This document shows, in pieces, positions 45,556 to 56,800 of a DNA stretch of 64,000 nucleotides (position 1 is the stretch's first letter; every line of letters starts with the position of its first letter). The notes under the pieces were generated by a model. The model was not told where the DNA came from and searched no databases. It was given only the letters and a program-made list of their open reading frames with translations. The stretch comes from Gyrodactylus bullatarudis. Taxonomy: Eukaryota > Platyhelminthes > Monogenea > Gyrodactylidea > Gyrodactylidae. Position numbers and translations under genes: made by a program. The stretch is taken from NCBI GenBank assembly GCA_012064415.1, contig SSNU01000075.1:268239-332238 (forward strand), in the 5' to 3' direction.

Positions 45556-46839
45556 ACTCACATCAAAAAGTTTAGGAAATTTATTAGCTAATTCTAATAT
45601 GTCTCTATCTGACTCCATATTATTAATTGCCATTGAGTTAACCATCATGGGAACACACCATAGTGTTGTATTATGAACCTTATCATAAATACTATTGACC
45701 ATAGGATCAATAACCCACTGATAATATCTTAAGAAATCAATTCCTAAGCAATTAAAACCAGTTTTGATTAAATAAAAATCATAATTGTAAGATAAATTGT
45801 TTATTATAATATCTCTTGGAACCCTTGTTCCGACTTTTAAAGAACCACCGCCTGCTACTTGACAGGATCCATGTTCCCACCCTTGGGGATCTATATTAAT
45901 AGAAGAAAGATTAGCTCCTGTGTCAATTAAGAAGATTTCTTCACTAGCTTCGCATATTATTGCTAGTCTAGTATTAACAAGGAAGCTTACCTTATCTCCA
46001 GGGATCTTATCAAACTGGCACTTGCCAGGGGCTTTGCAATATTTGGCTGATGCCAAGAACTTGTTATGCAAAAAGCATAATCTATAAGTTCCATTACCAA
46101 TCTTCAGATCGAAGATATCAGGCTTCTTCAATTGTGGCTTAAAGTCTATTGATGAGATAAACAATTTATTAAAAGCATTATGATACTTAGAATCTAAATG
46201 ATCAAACTCAACGATCGATTCTGGTTTACAAATTATATCATAATCCAACTCACTTCTTGGCTTATTGTAGCTCACAGCATTGTAAACTAATTTTTGTTGT
46301 ACAGGATTACCCTCATGTTGTTCAGCCATCTTAACCAATTCTTCGAGGGATGATGATTCAACTCTATCAAAAAGCTTATCTGCAATATGTTCTTTGATAT
46401 TGGCCATATACGCAAGTTTTATATCTTCACTCGGACCTTGCATCCGTGACCAAAATTCATACTTGGACCTTGCATTTGACTGTTTACAATCGAGAATGGC
46501 CCTCACCTCCATGACTTTTTGTTTCGTTGTTTTCTGACCTTTGTTTCTGATTATATTCAACAGCTCAACTGCCGTTATACCTGGATTGAGTCTGGTAGCT
46601 CGGTCAACAACCTCTTGATATTCACTTGGGGCATCAACACACCCCATAGAAACATATAGGACTTTGTCCTTTTCACTCATGTACTTCTGCCTCTGCATTT
46701 CCATTTCCACTACATTAACCCAAAATGAGACATTCTTCTCATTGAACTTTGGTGCTGAGAGTCTTGGAACGACGGTCTCACCATTAATAATTAATAGAAA
46801 CATATCTATCGAATCGAATCTCTTTAGGAGATCACTACA
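45553..46839 (-). CDS. Element B: gag and aspartic protease
   Basis: Open frame in phase with the RT frame, ending in TAA at 45555-45553. The gag-like part is SFWVNVVEM...SMGCVDAPSEYQEVV...SRMQGPSEDIKLAYM. There is no clear CCHC knuckle, but KYCKAPGKC is a Cys-rich patch. The protease active site is FLIDTGANLSSI, followed by FNCLGIDFLRYY (the flap/ILG-equivalent). The open frame continues upstream of 46839 into outer element A's RT thumb, an accidental fusion across the insertion boundary. Confidence 0.8.
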   Translation of the reverse strand, partial: CSDLLKRFDSIDMFLLIINGETVVPRLSAPKFNEKNVSFWVNVVEMEMQRQKYMSEKDKVLYVSMGCVDAPSEYQEVVDRATRLNPGITAVELLNIIRNKGQKTTKQKVMEVRAILDCKQSNARSKYEFWSRMQGPSEDIKLAYMANIKEHIADKLFDRVESSSLEELVKMAEQHEGNPVQQKLVYNAVSYNKPRSELDYDIICKPESIVEFDHLDSKYHNAFNKLFISSIDFKPQLKKPDIFDLKIGNGTYRLCFLHNKFLASAKYCKAPGKCQFDKIPGDKVSFLVNTRLAIICEASEEIFLIDTGANLSSINIDPQGWEHGSCQVAGGGSLKVGTRVPRDIIINNLSYNYDFYLIKTGFNCLGIDFLRYYQWVIDPMVNSIYDKVHNTTLWCVPMMVNSMAINNMESDRDILELANKFPKLFDVS

Positions 46840-47170
46840 GTTCTCACTCATTGTGCCGATGACATGTTTAATAACTAAGCTGTCCTTGGGATCCCATGAG
46901 TAGCTGTCCTGTTTGAGTTTATCATATAGATGACCAATTTTCAAGCTGAGATTGGGATGAAATCGTTCATAGTATCTCAAAGTAGCCAGTAGACTCACTA
47001 ATTCCTTCTTATCTGCTGGAGGGGCAATCTGTGTGAACTGCTTTATTCTTTCAGGGTTATGATAAATGGAACCGTTAGACAAATCAAACCCGAGGTACTT
47101 CACTCGAGTCTTCTAATGCTGTAGTTTTGAAGAGTTCTTTACCAAATGTGACTGGATGTTTTCTCCATGT
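46840..47170 (-). pseudogene. Outer element A: leader and RT thumb fragment
   Basis: A short start (MATWRKHPVTFGKELFKTTA) near 47175 is fused out of frame to the RT connection/thumb (LGFDLSNGSIYHNPERIKQF, KKELVSLLATLRYYERFHP, KHVIGTMSEN), which stops at the insertion of element B. The region between gag and RT thumb is deleted. Confidence 0.65.
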
Positions 47171-47280
47171 CGCCATGATTTATACAGGAAAATAAATGTT
47201 CTTTGATATATGCAAATTATGATTTTGTAAGGAAAACGGACTTAGGACACTTGATTCAAAAACCCGGCAAAGCAATCCCA

Positions 47281-47854
47281 CATATAACTTGAAGTTTAAT
47301 TTTTACGCTATTGGAGAGGTGAAAACTTTTGAAATTGAATCATTATTGGTTACTAACGAATGGTTATTCCAAAAAGATAGACAGAAGAGAGAAAGAATTC
47401 ATTCATTGGCAAAAAAGGTTCTAAAATGTCCAAACGGATTTTTTTAGAATATAAATATAAATCTTCTATTATGATTATCAATTTTCTATTATTATTTGAC
47501 CATAATTTTAGTCTAATTACAATTATAAGCAATTCTGATATACTATTGGTTAAAATTGATATAAGTTTTGTCAATATATCGAGTATATTGATTTAACAAG
47601 TTTCAAAAATGATTTAGGATTTGTTATTTTCTCTCCCTTTTGATACACTTTTTGTCATTATCCCTAAATTAGAGACCCTAATTTAGAAATATTCATCTAG
47701 TAGTTTAATTTTGATAACAAAAATTAATTATTTATATATAACTTGAATGCAAGTTAAACAACATTCTATTATTGTTTAAGTGTGTATAATTTTGGTTCTG
47801 TTTTAAATTGATTCTCAAGATTTCGTTAGGTCAGGTATTTATTAATCTTTCTTT
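47281..47854. other. 5' flank of glycogen debranching enzyme gene
   Basis: 574 bp of AT-rich DNA between the retrotransposon and the AGL start codon. It should contain the AGL promoter and 5' UTR. Nothing specific is recognised. Confidence 0.45.
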
Positions 47855-50800
47855 ATGGATAAAATCATGAAACCGAGTAAATTAGTGGAGTATAAACTCT
47901 TTGAGGGCATGGATAATGAATCTAAATTCATCAGCATCAGGCAAGGTACGTCAAAAATAATTATATAAAGGATCAACTATAAAGTTCTCTCTGAATTCTG
48001 CTCTCGGTCAGAAAATGCCTAGATTATTCTCAAATTATCCTTTGGAAAAAAGAGATTTCGACAGATCCATCTTTTATGAGCTGCCAGTTTTGAAAAATTC
48101 TCTTGACGTTCATTATGAGATCAAGGATGTGGATAAATCTGGATCATTTATGTTCATTTTAACGACTTTTGGAAATGATATTGATATTGAAAATAAAGAA
48201 AGAAATTCAGCAAGAGGATATTTTTCAGTTGAACCACAATTTTATACTCTAAATAATACAAAAACCATAAATCTCGATGCAATCGTAATGCAAACCTTTA
48301 TCACGAAAAATTTAGGCAAACTATCGGAATGGGAAAGTCGTCTTTCTACTGCAAAAGAAACAAACTATAATATTATTCATCTGACACCAGTGCAATATCT
48401 TGGATACTCCCATTCAGCTTACTCCCTACGCAATCAGCATTTAATGGACCCGTGCTATGTGGAGAATCCGAGTGATGGCTGGAACAAGCTCAATTCTATA
48501 GTAAAAACACTAGACAACGAACATGGAATTCTTACAATATGTGATTTAGTTCTAAACCATACAGCCAGTAATAGCGAATGGATTTTGGAGCATCCAGAGT
48601 GTGGATACAACCTTATTAATTCGCCATATCTGACTGGAGCCTATGTCCTGGATAGAATTCTCTGGAATATATCCATACAAGCATCCAATGGCTGTTTAGA
48701 ATCAAGAGGAATACCCTGTAAAGATTTCCAAAAGTACAAGAACCTCTATAATGACTTACGTGATTACACATGGGAAAAGGTTAATGAAGCCAAAATTTAC
48801 GAGTTTTATCTTTTGGATGTAGATCAGATTGTCGATCAATTCTTTGATTGGTTAAGTGAGTTTTGAAGTTGCATTACATCACTTAAAAGAACATTTGTTC
48901 AGGTCAGTTTATTATTCTTAAATCTAACGAAGTGATGTTGATAAAAAACTGGTTTACTGAATAAATTTTTTTTTCATTTTCGAATTGATTTCGGAAATTT
49001 TCAAGATGATTTCCAAGCTATGTTGAGGGATCCCTCTGCTTTTACTAAAATTTCCTATCATGTATTGATATAAGAATAAAATACTTGATAAATTATGTGA
49101 TATACTTAAAAGTAACCTGGGATATTTATTTTTAGAAAACCCGTCAATTCAAGATGATACGATTCCATGTCCGAATTGTAAGAGCCCAAACAATCTCTGT
49201 TCCTTTCATGCGTACAATGAAAATGATGAAATTCCATTCAAAATAATTTATGGTGGACGTAAATCTCGCCAGCGATATGGAGCCACAATAAACTTTAATC
49301 ATGTAGCCAGATTATTCTTCAAGTCAAATCATTGTCAAAGTCTCATAGTTAACTCAAACCTTGATGGTATTAAGGATAATTTGATGAGACTACTCACAAA
49401 CATGAATAATGACAAGTACCATGAGATTAGCTGTCACTTGGGGAAGAGTGTTGAGAATTATCTGGCAAACTTTAAGTATAGATTTCTAGATAAGAATGGG
49501 CCTCAGTGTAACAGTGTTGGCTATGAGAATCCATTCATGTGGAAGTAAGTCATGGTTAAAACTTTATTATCAAATTAACCCCTTCGAACCCGTTAAAATG
49601 CAGCGATCACCTAAAACTGTTGATCGAAGGGGTTAACAGCTTAAAAAAGACCTGAAACCAAATTTACTTACTGAGTACTAATTAACCTCTTTTAGACGTT
49701 TTGGTACTGGGATAGCCAAGTATCTTGTTAACAGGGTGAAATGCTAAAAACAGTACAAAACAATCAAATTTTTCGTGTGAAAAAACAAGCTACTAAATCT
49801 GTAATTTATAAACGTTTTTCTTCTCCACTGAAAAAGACTTTCTCTGTACCGAAATGTATAAAAGATGCTATAATTGATTGAAAAGTGAATTCAAATAAAA
49901 CTAAAAATATACACTCAACTTAATAGCTAGCAAAGTGTGATCACGGGTTGTAACAATGAAAAAGAACTTTCTGAAGATGTCAGAAATTGGACAGTCTAAT
50001 AGTATTCAACTCACTGTTACAGATGTAGAGACGTTTTGTCCCTATTAGGACTTGTCAGAACACTGTGAGATGAATATTTTTCGACTCTTTTTAGATTTTA
50101 TATGGACAGTGTAATAAAACCAACGACCACGCTAGTTGTTTCAATGTCTAAAATCACTCTATATTGTAATGAAATAATAAAGCCATTTGGCTAAATGAAA
50201 ATAACCCTTAACTGGATTTCAGCTATTTCTATCAAGAAAATATTGATAAACTAAAAAGTCTTGACGAAATTGAAGAGGAATGCAAAAGTGAGATGAAATC
50301 AAAATCAATCATGATCTACAATGGATGGGTTATGGGCGATGATCCGATGAAGAACTTCGCTGAGGAACCTTCGAATGTATACCTTCGCAGAGAGCTCATT
50401 GTTTGGGGAGATTCAGTCAAGCTTAGGTAAGATTAAATTGAATTGAAAAAATTGCATATCGATTTTATACCTTGTAGAGTAGGCCAAAATTTTCAAATTT
50501 TCCCAGCCTTGATCTCATTTTAAAGATAATCGAAAATTTTCCTGCATATTTTCCTGTATACAAAATCTCAATTGAAAATGACAATTTTTGAACACGCGCC
50601 AAGATTTTTTCAATGAATTTTACTACGAGAAAGGACAAAATTGAGATTTTTTAATAGCTTTTGCAACATTTTGAATAAAAACAGGGCTTATAGTATCTAG
50701 GTTAAAACATCAATTTTTGATTAAGACATGGAACATTATTGGGGGCAAAAAAAATTTTGTATTACGCTATTACCTAGGTATGTATATTTTTTATTTGAAA

Positions 50801-53800
50801 TTATTGAGAAGCATATTGTGATATTTATCAGGCACAAAATAATATATCGGCCATTTGGGTGAGCAGCATACCTGGTCCAGGTATTATCTGGAGTATAGGA
50901 ATGCAGAGTATACGTCTCACCCAAAGAGGAAGTAATTTAGCATGTAATTTTTTTAAAGTTGAATGCGCTCAAGTTTAACAAGGGGTTTGTTGAAACCTTG
51001 TATATTTTTTTCTTCAGCTGGTTTCTTATGGGTTGAAATTTCTAACCTCATTTTTATTCTTTTAAGCATTTTTTTTGTTTAAAAATCCTTAATTTTTCAA
51101 ATGAATCAATTTAAAATATTTTATTCGAAAAAATACAGAGAATTACTCGACTCTTATTGGTCCGAAGGGATTGACCAATGAAATTACACTTGTATTCTCC
51201 TCCAAAACACCTTAATACCTGCTAACTATCCCATTTGTTTATCAAATTCTTGTTATTATAATTAAAAATCACTTGACCATGAGAAACATATCATCATTTA
51301 TTTAAGGTACGGTCATTCAAGAGAGGTATGCCCATTTCTATGGGACCATATGAAAAGGTACTCCGAGTTGACAGGAGAAATATTTCATGGTGTTCGTTTG
51401 GATAATTGCCACAGTACACCGATTCACGTGGCCCAGTACATGCTAGATGCAGCAAGAAAAATGAGACCAAATATTTACATTATTGCTGAATTATTCACTG
51501 GCAATGAAGATGTTGACAACATTTTCGTGAATAAACTCGGAATCAATTCTTTAATCAGAGGTAAGTTGAATGAAAGTCTAAAATGAATACTTTCTTAACA
51601 TCTCGCCAGGATTAACTTTTTTTCACTTATTTAAGGAGCTTTAATTTGCAATTATAAGGCTTATAATTTGCCGGGTCTCTTCGGATTTTACCCCCTTTTT
51701 AATACAATTAAAATGAAATACATGGTTGATTTCGATGTTGAGATTTGACACTTTCAATGATACATGAGAGGGTTCTGGCTTGGGGTTATAATCCTGACGA
51801 GGCCCAATAAGGGCGAAAAAAATTTAAAACTTATTGATATGAAGTTGAGTATCTATGATCCTTTACAAAAATCTCAAATTTTTTTATCAAGAATCCGAAG
51901 ATTTTTAGAAACCTAGATCATTTTGTCTACTTTTACTATTTGAAGAAAAAATATTATTTTCAAAATTCGATTTGGCGCCAAAATCTCATTTTTCCGAACT
52001 TTGAGCTGAAAATTCTAGATTTATAAGCGGGTCCAAGGTAAGTTTTTCTGGGCCGAAATTAGACAAGAAAATCAATTATGCTAAATCTATTCTAATGCAT
52101 AACCTCATTATCGTTCGGGAGTTGGATTTCGATTTATAGTTCATTTTCACTGTACTTGAAAATCAATGAAATATCGATAACTCGAAACCCCTAGTGGATC
52201 TGTCGAAATTTTTATGTTGATATTGAAATTTCTGTCTAATTCTGATTTCTCTTGACCACACTTCAACTTTCAAATCAATAAAAATTTTCAGTGGGAGTTT
52301 GGCGCCAAATCGAAAAAATGTCCATATTTTTTTTCTTCATACTGAAATTTTTGACATATTCGATTTCTTGATGAGAAAATTGAGATTCAAGGCTTTTTTG
52401 TCCGAAATCTATCAAGTTTATCCCTTGAATATCCGCTCAACAACCTCCTCAACGGGACTAATAAAACCTCAAGATATCAAATTGATTTTTTCGATTTTAG
52501 AAGCACTTCAGGTCAATTCATGCTTCGAATTAGGAAGTCAGTCTCATCATTATGGTGCGTCTCAGCCCGCTGGTTCCTTCCAGACAACAAATAAGGGCTG
52601 CATTGAGGAACTAAAACCGAAAATCGCTCATGGCCTCTTTTACGACATGACACACGACAATCAATCGCCTGCTATTTTGAGATCATTGCACGATTATCTT
52701 CCCACAGCAGGTGTATTGAGCACAGTTTGCTGTGCTATTGCTTCGACAAGAGGCTTTGATGAAATGGTACCTCATCAAATCGACGTTGTCACAGAACCAA
52801 GGCCATACTCCAAATTGGACAATGTTGAATTGAAAATGAACCATGGTGTTTTGAAGGCCAAATGCTTTTTAAACAATCTGCATAGAGATCTCAATGAAAG
52901 GGGCTTCAACCAAACTTTTATCGACCAGGTAGCGGAAAATGTCTTGGCCATATCAAGGTTTTGTCCACAGACAGGCTCATCCATTGTAACCATTACACAT
53001 TCAGCATTCAAGGATCCTGGCTTGAGGCCTCCACACTATCCGGTTAAGAAAATCAAATTAAACGGTCTGGTCGATTCCATTCTTATCGAAGGCAATATGA
53101 AATGCAGGGAAGATATCAAGGGTCAATATGACTGGGATCTAATTTCCAACTTTAAGAAGAATGACAAGGTAAGCTATTTTGATTAGTGGCACTCTTCTAA
53201 TTTAGTACTCTCCATGACCAATAGAAAGTCGCTAAAGCTTCTACCAATGAAATCAAAGTAATCTTTCATTTTTTGGCAAGTATTTTATTCTCTGTGAAAA
53301 TTAGGATTTCCCAGTGTAATTTTTAAAAATACCGAAGAGATGTAATGATATGAGAAATAATTTGGTTGAGAAAATACTTGAGTTTCATTGTTTGATAAAA
53401 ATCGTGAATTTTATTGGTCAGTTGATCAGACAAGCAGAGGAGTATAAATAAAAATTTGATTTGATGTGTATAATAAATTCACGAGCCATTATGTGTGCAA
53501 ATGACTGAACATGACTGAAAAAGTTTAATTCATTTTTTATGTACATAGGAGTCTCTGTTGTTGATCATAAAGCTTAGAGAGGATAAACATTCAAAATGTA
53601 GTCAATATATTCCCGCCTCGAATTGAAGTTGGTAAAGAGGCTAAAAGGTTCCTTCAAAGTGTTCTCGTCAAGGTAAACAAGCCCAGAAAATGTTCCCAAA
53701 ATGAGGTCCCTTCCTACATCGTATATTGGACTGCCCAAGGCATTATAGTCTTCATTATCCTCGAGCCGTACACAAATTGGATTGTACGGTATTCTATCAG

Positions 53801-56800
53801 GGCATTTGATCATCCTACCCGAGATTGTAGTGAAGAATTCATTTTCATTGTCGAAGCCAAGAATTAACATTTTCGTTTCGTAAAAGGTGCTTTTCTCAGT
53901 AGTGTCTATATTGACCATTCGTACTTGGTTTATTTTCAGGGGTATTTCTGAAAGTCTAGCAAATCCAATGTCTGCTCCACTAATTGCATCTGACGAATCT
54001 GGTTCATTTTCGATAATTTCACAAAAGTAGCCATAACCGGGATCTGCATAAATTCTATCGAGATAAAACTCGAATTTATCTTTCTCAGAATTAGCATAAT
54101 CCAACATGAAAAATACACTAGAAATTGTTGGACTTGTACAGACACAACGTGCAGCAGTCACCAACAATATTGGCTTAACCAATGATCCAGTACACCAGAA
54201 ATCTCCGGTAAACATGACTCCGATGAATGCAAAATCTGAGATACTCTGCGAATATGTCACATACTCCACTCCGTTCAACAATCTGAGCATTACCACCTGT
54301 ATTAGTAAATTGAGTGAGAAGATTTTCATTTTAGTTAGAATAGCCTTGAGTAGGCGATTAATATAAACCTTTAGAATACACAATGGCTGGCTGTTATTGA
54401 TTAAATTTTCAAAAATTTTATTCAATTCGTCTTCAATAAATCTTTTACACACTATCAATACTAAATTTTCTACCTCATATCCTTTTTCAAAATTAGACAA
54501 GAAGTTCGTTAATTGTGAGAGTTTAACTCCAGTATCGTCTGACATACGAGTTTCGATTTCTTGATCATTTTTACTGTTTGCAAATGCTCCTAGATCGGTC
54601 AAAAATTAAATTATTTTACGGTTTCAATGACAGAAGAACATAGATTATTGAGAAATAGACTTATCAGGGGTACATAGGATATTTCAATCAATAAGAATCC
54701 AGTTACAAATGGAACAGAGGTGTTTAAAACAGCTTACAATTTATTTTTCTTCCCAAATGAGTATTCACGTCTTATTTTGATTCTAAAACCCTTCTAATTC
54801 GAAATCTATAGAATTGAAATTTTTCGGTATATTGTCTTATTTCAATGGGAGAATTCTGTATTACGAACTGAAAATCACTCAGAAATAATTCTACGAGTTA
54901 CGAACTCAATTTATAGTCAAAAATTTAGAAAAGTGTTCCTTTTCGAAACGATTTTACTTCATATTAGTTTCTTTAACTTCATTGGTCCAATCTTGGACGA
55001 TACCCTATTGGTTAGAGAGAACAGAGATTTTCATACTTCACCTGTATAATAAAATTATCATGTTTATCAAAACCTTCTCAAATCAACATGTAGTATATCA
55101 ATGGATTGGGGGATGCAATCTGGGCAGATGTCAGGACAAACATTCCAGTAGAAGACTCAAAGACAATAAAAATTGAACGAATTAGCTGTCACCAGTCAAC
55201 TGCTGATGATGATATTGATAAGGTCGAGTTGGCTTATTTTCCTCCAGGCTCCATTGCAGTTATCAATGTTAACATGAACCATTCTCAGACAAAGGCTTTG
55301 AATAACCTCAGAGTATGCTTCCCAGTTTTATTGGCTATATTTGTCTTCTTCGACGAAAAATTTTCTTTTAGTCAGTTAATGTGGAAGCCCTCTCGAATAT
55401 CCTTAGAAATCTTTCATTCGAGGAGATGAACTGGATGCTCTATCGTTGCAGTGCAGAAGAAAGATTCAACGGTCAAGGCTTCGGTATCTACACAGTTCCA
55501 AATTATGGAGATTTTGTTTATGCTGGAATTCAAGTGAGCAAGCAAAATTGTTTAATTACAGCCTTTAGTTTCGATTCTGGTATAATTCTCCTAAAATTAC
55601 GATGAGAATTTGATATTTTTATAAAAGACTCAATGTATATTGTTTTCCGGATAGTCAGGAACTTTTAAAGAAGATGATGTCAGTTATTTCACAAAAAAGG
55701 CCTTTATTTTAGGCATACTCATTAGAGATGTAACAAATTTTTCAACTTACTTTGAAAAAATGATAGTAATATGAGTTCTTAACATTATTTTGTATAAGAT
55801 CAAGTATAAGGAAAGTAAAACTTCAAGGGTTTTTCAATGAGAACAGTAATATAATCATGTTAGGACCATTTCTGGTAAATTTTGTTATTCCACTATGCCT
55901 ACAAGAGAATTTAGGAAAAATGGACAACTACCGACCATGCATGAGATTTCATACGAATTTTCAGTTATTTTAGATCTCACACATCATTGTTATCAAAATT
56001 ATATGTGGAAATTTGATGGAAAACTTTGGTTTAATAAAAGGTTAAAGTTTTTTACATCTCTAATGCTCATAATAACAAATATGCAGATAAGGAGTTATAT
56101 AATCATTGGTTCATTTTAGTTATCTAGTTATATGGCATTTATCACACTGATGAGCATGCCCGGAATAAAGGCCTTTTCGTGAAATAACTGGCATCATCTT
56201 CTTCCTTCGTTTAATAACCTCGATAACCCAAAACAAATATTTTTGATTCAGAGGTAAGTATTGCCGGGCTTCTTCGAATACATTTATTGAACTTTTCCTT
56301 TTTGTCCCCTTTTAAAAGCCTGCAATTAGAAAAAAATGACCGAAAAAGAAAAGATGCCTCTTTCCTTACCAAACGATAATGATAATTTCAGTCCATACCT
56401 CTCCTCAAAAGTTGAAACTGATCAACCAATCAGAGGATTCCAAAAATGTACTAATTTTCTGTATAAATATCTGGCCAGTGTAAGAGTCTCACGAGATCCG
56501 GTGAAATAAAAGCTTTATAATTACATATTCCCTAGTCTTCTAATCCTCTTAATGAATTCCTCATTAACTAGTTCAATAAATATTTTTGAATCCCATAATT
56601 AAATTAGCCAATAAACTAATAGAAGAAAAAGGAAATTTTGGAATCTCAAAAAAGATTGAATTCTTGAAAATTCAAATTTTATTTAATTGACGCCACCCCA
56701 AGCTAAAGATTTCACCAAAGAGTAATTTCAGACCTTCAGAATTCTTAACTATTCAATCACCATTATTAAATTTTTTTTCAATTTTCTTTTAGACAACGAT

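Larger units (their letters stand above)
42791..46839 (-). mobile_element. Inner Ty3/Gypsy element B
   Basis: Flanked by TGTAGTGATCTCCTAAAGAG repeats (46839-46792 and 42843-42796). The 3' copy follows the purine run GAAGGAGGGGAAA, as an LTR follows a polypurine tract. The repeats are only ~48-53 bp, far shorter than normal LTRs. The coding order on the minus strand is gag, protease, RT, RNase H, integrase. Confidence 0.7.
40795..47280 (-). mobile_element. Nested Ty3/Gypsy LTR retrotransposons (outer element A holding inner element B)
   Basis: An ~88-bp direct repeat (CTTAGGACACTTGATTCAAA and flanks) at 40801-40888 and 47192-47280 marks the ends of outer element A; the 5' copy is truncated relative to the 3' one. 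The A pol is split. Its RT thumb (KYLGFDLSNGSIYHNPERI) lies at 47103-46840, and its RNase H/integrase follow only after ~4 kb, at 42540-40975. The gap is filled by element B in the same orientation, between two ~48-bp copies of TGTAGTGATCTCCTAAAGAG. B has gag, protease, RT, RNase H and integrase. Confidence 0.8.

Noticed and set aside
45553..47103. Single 516-residue protein from the continuous frame
   Set aside because: Its first ~90 residues are RT thumb of outer element A and the rest gag/protease of inner element B; the fusion is an accident of insertion.
56140..56170. CTGATGAG at 56148 as a hammerhead core
   Set aside because: It belongs to the inverted repeat arm; no GAAA at the right spacing and no enclosing stem I.
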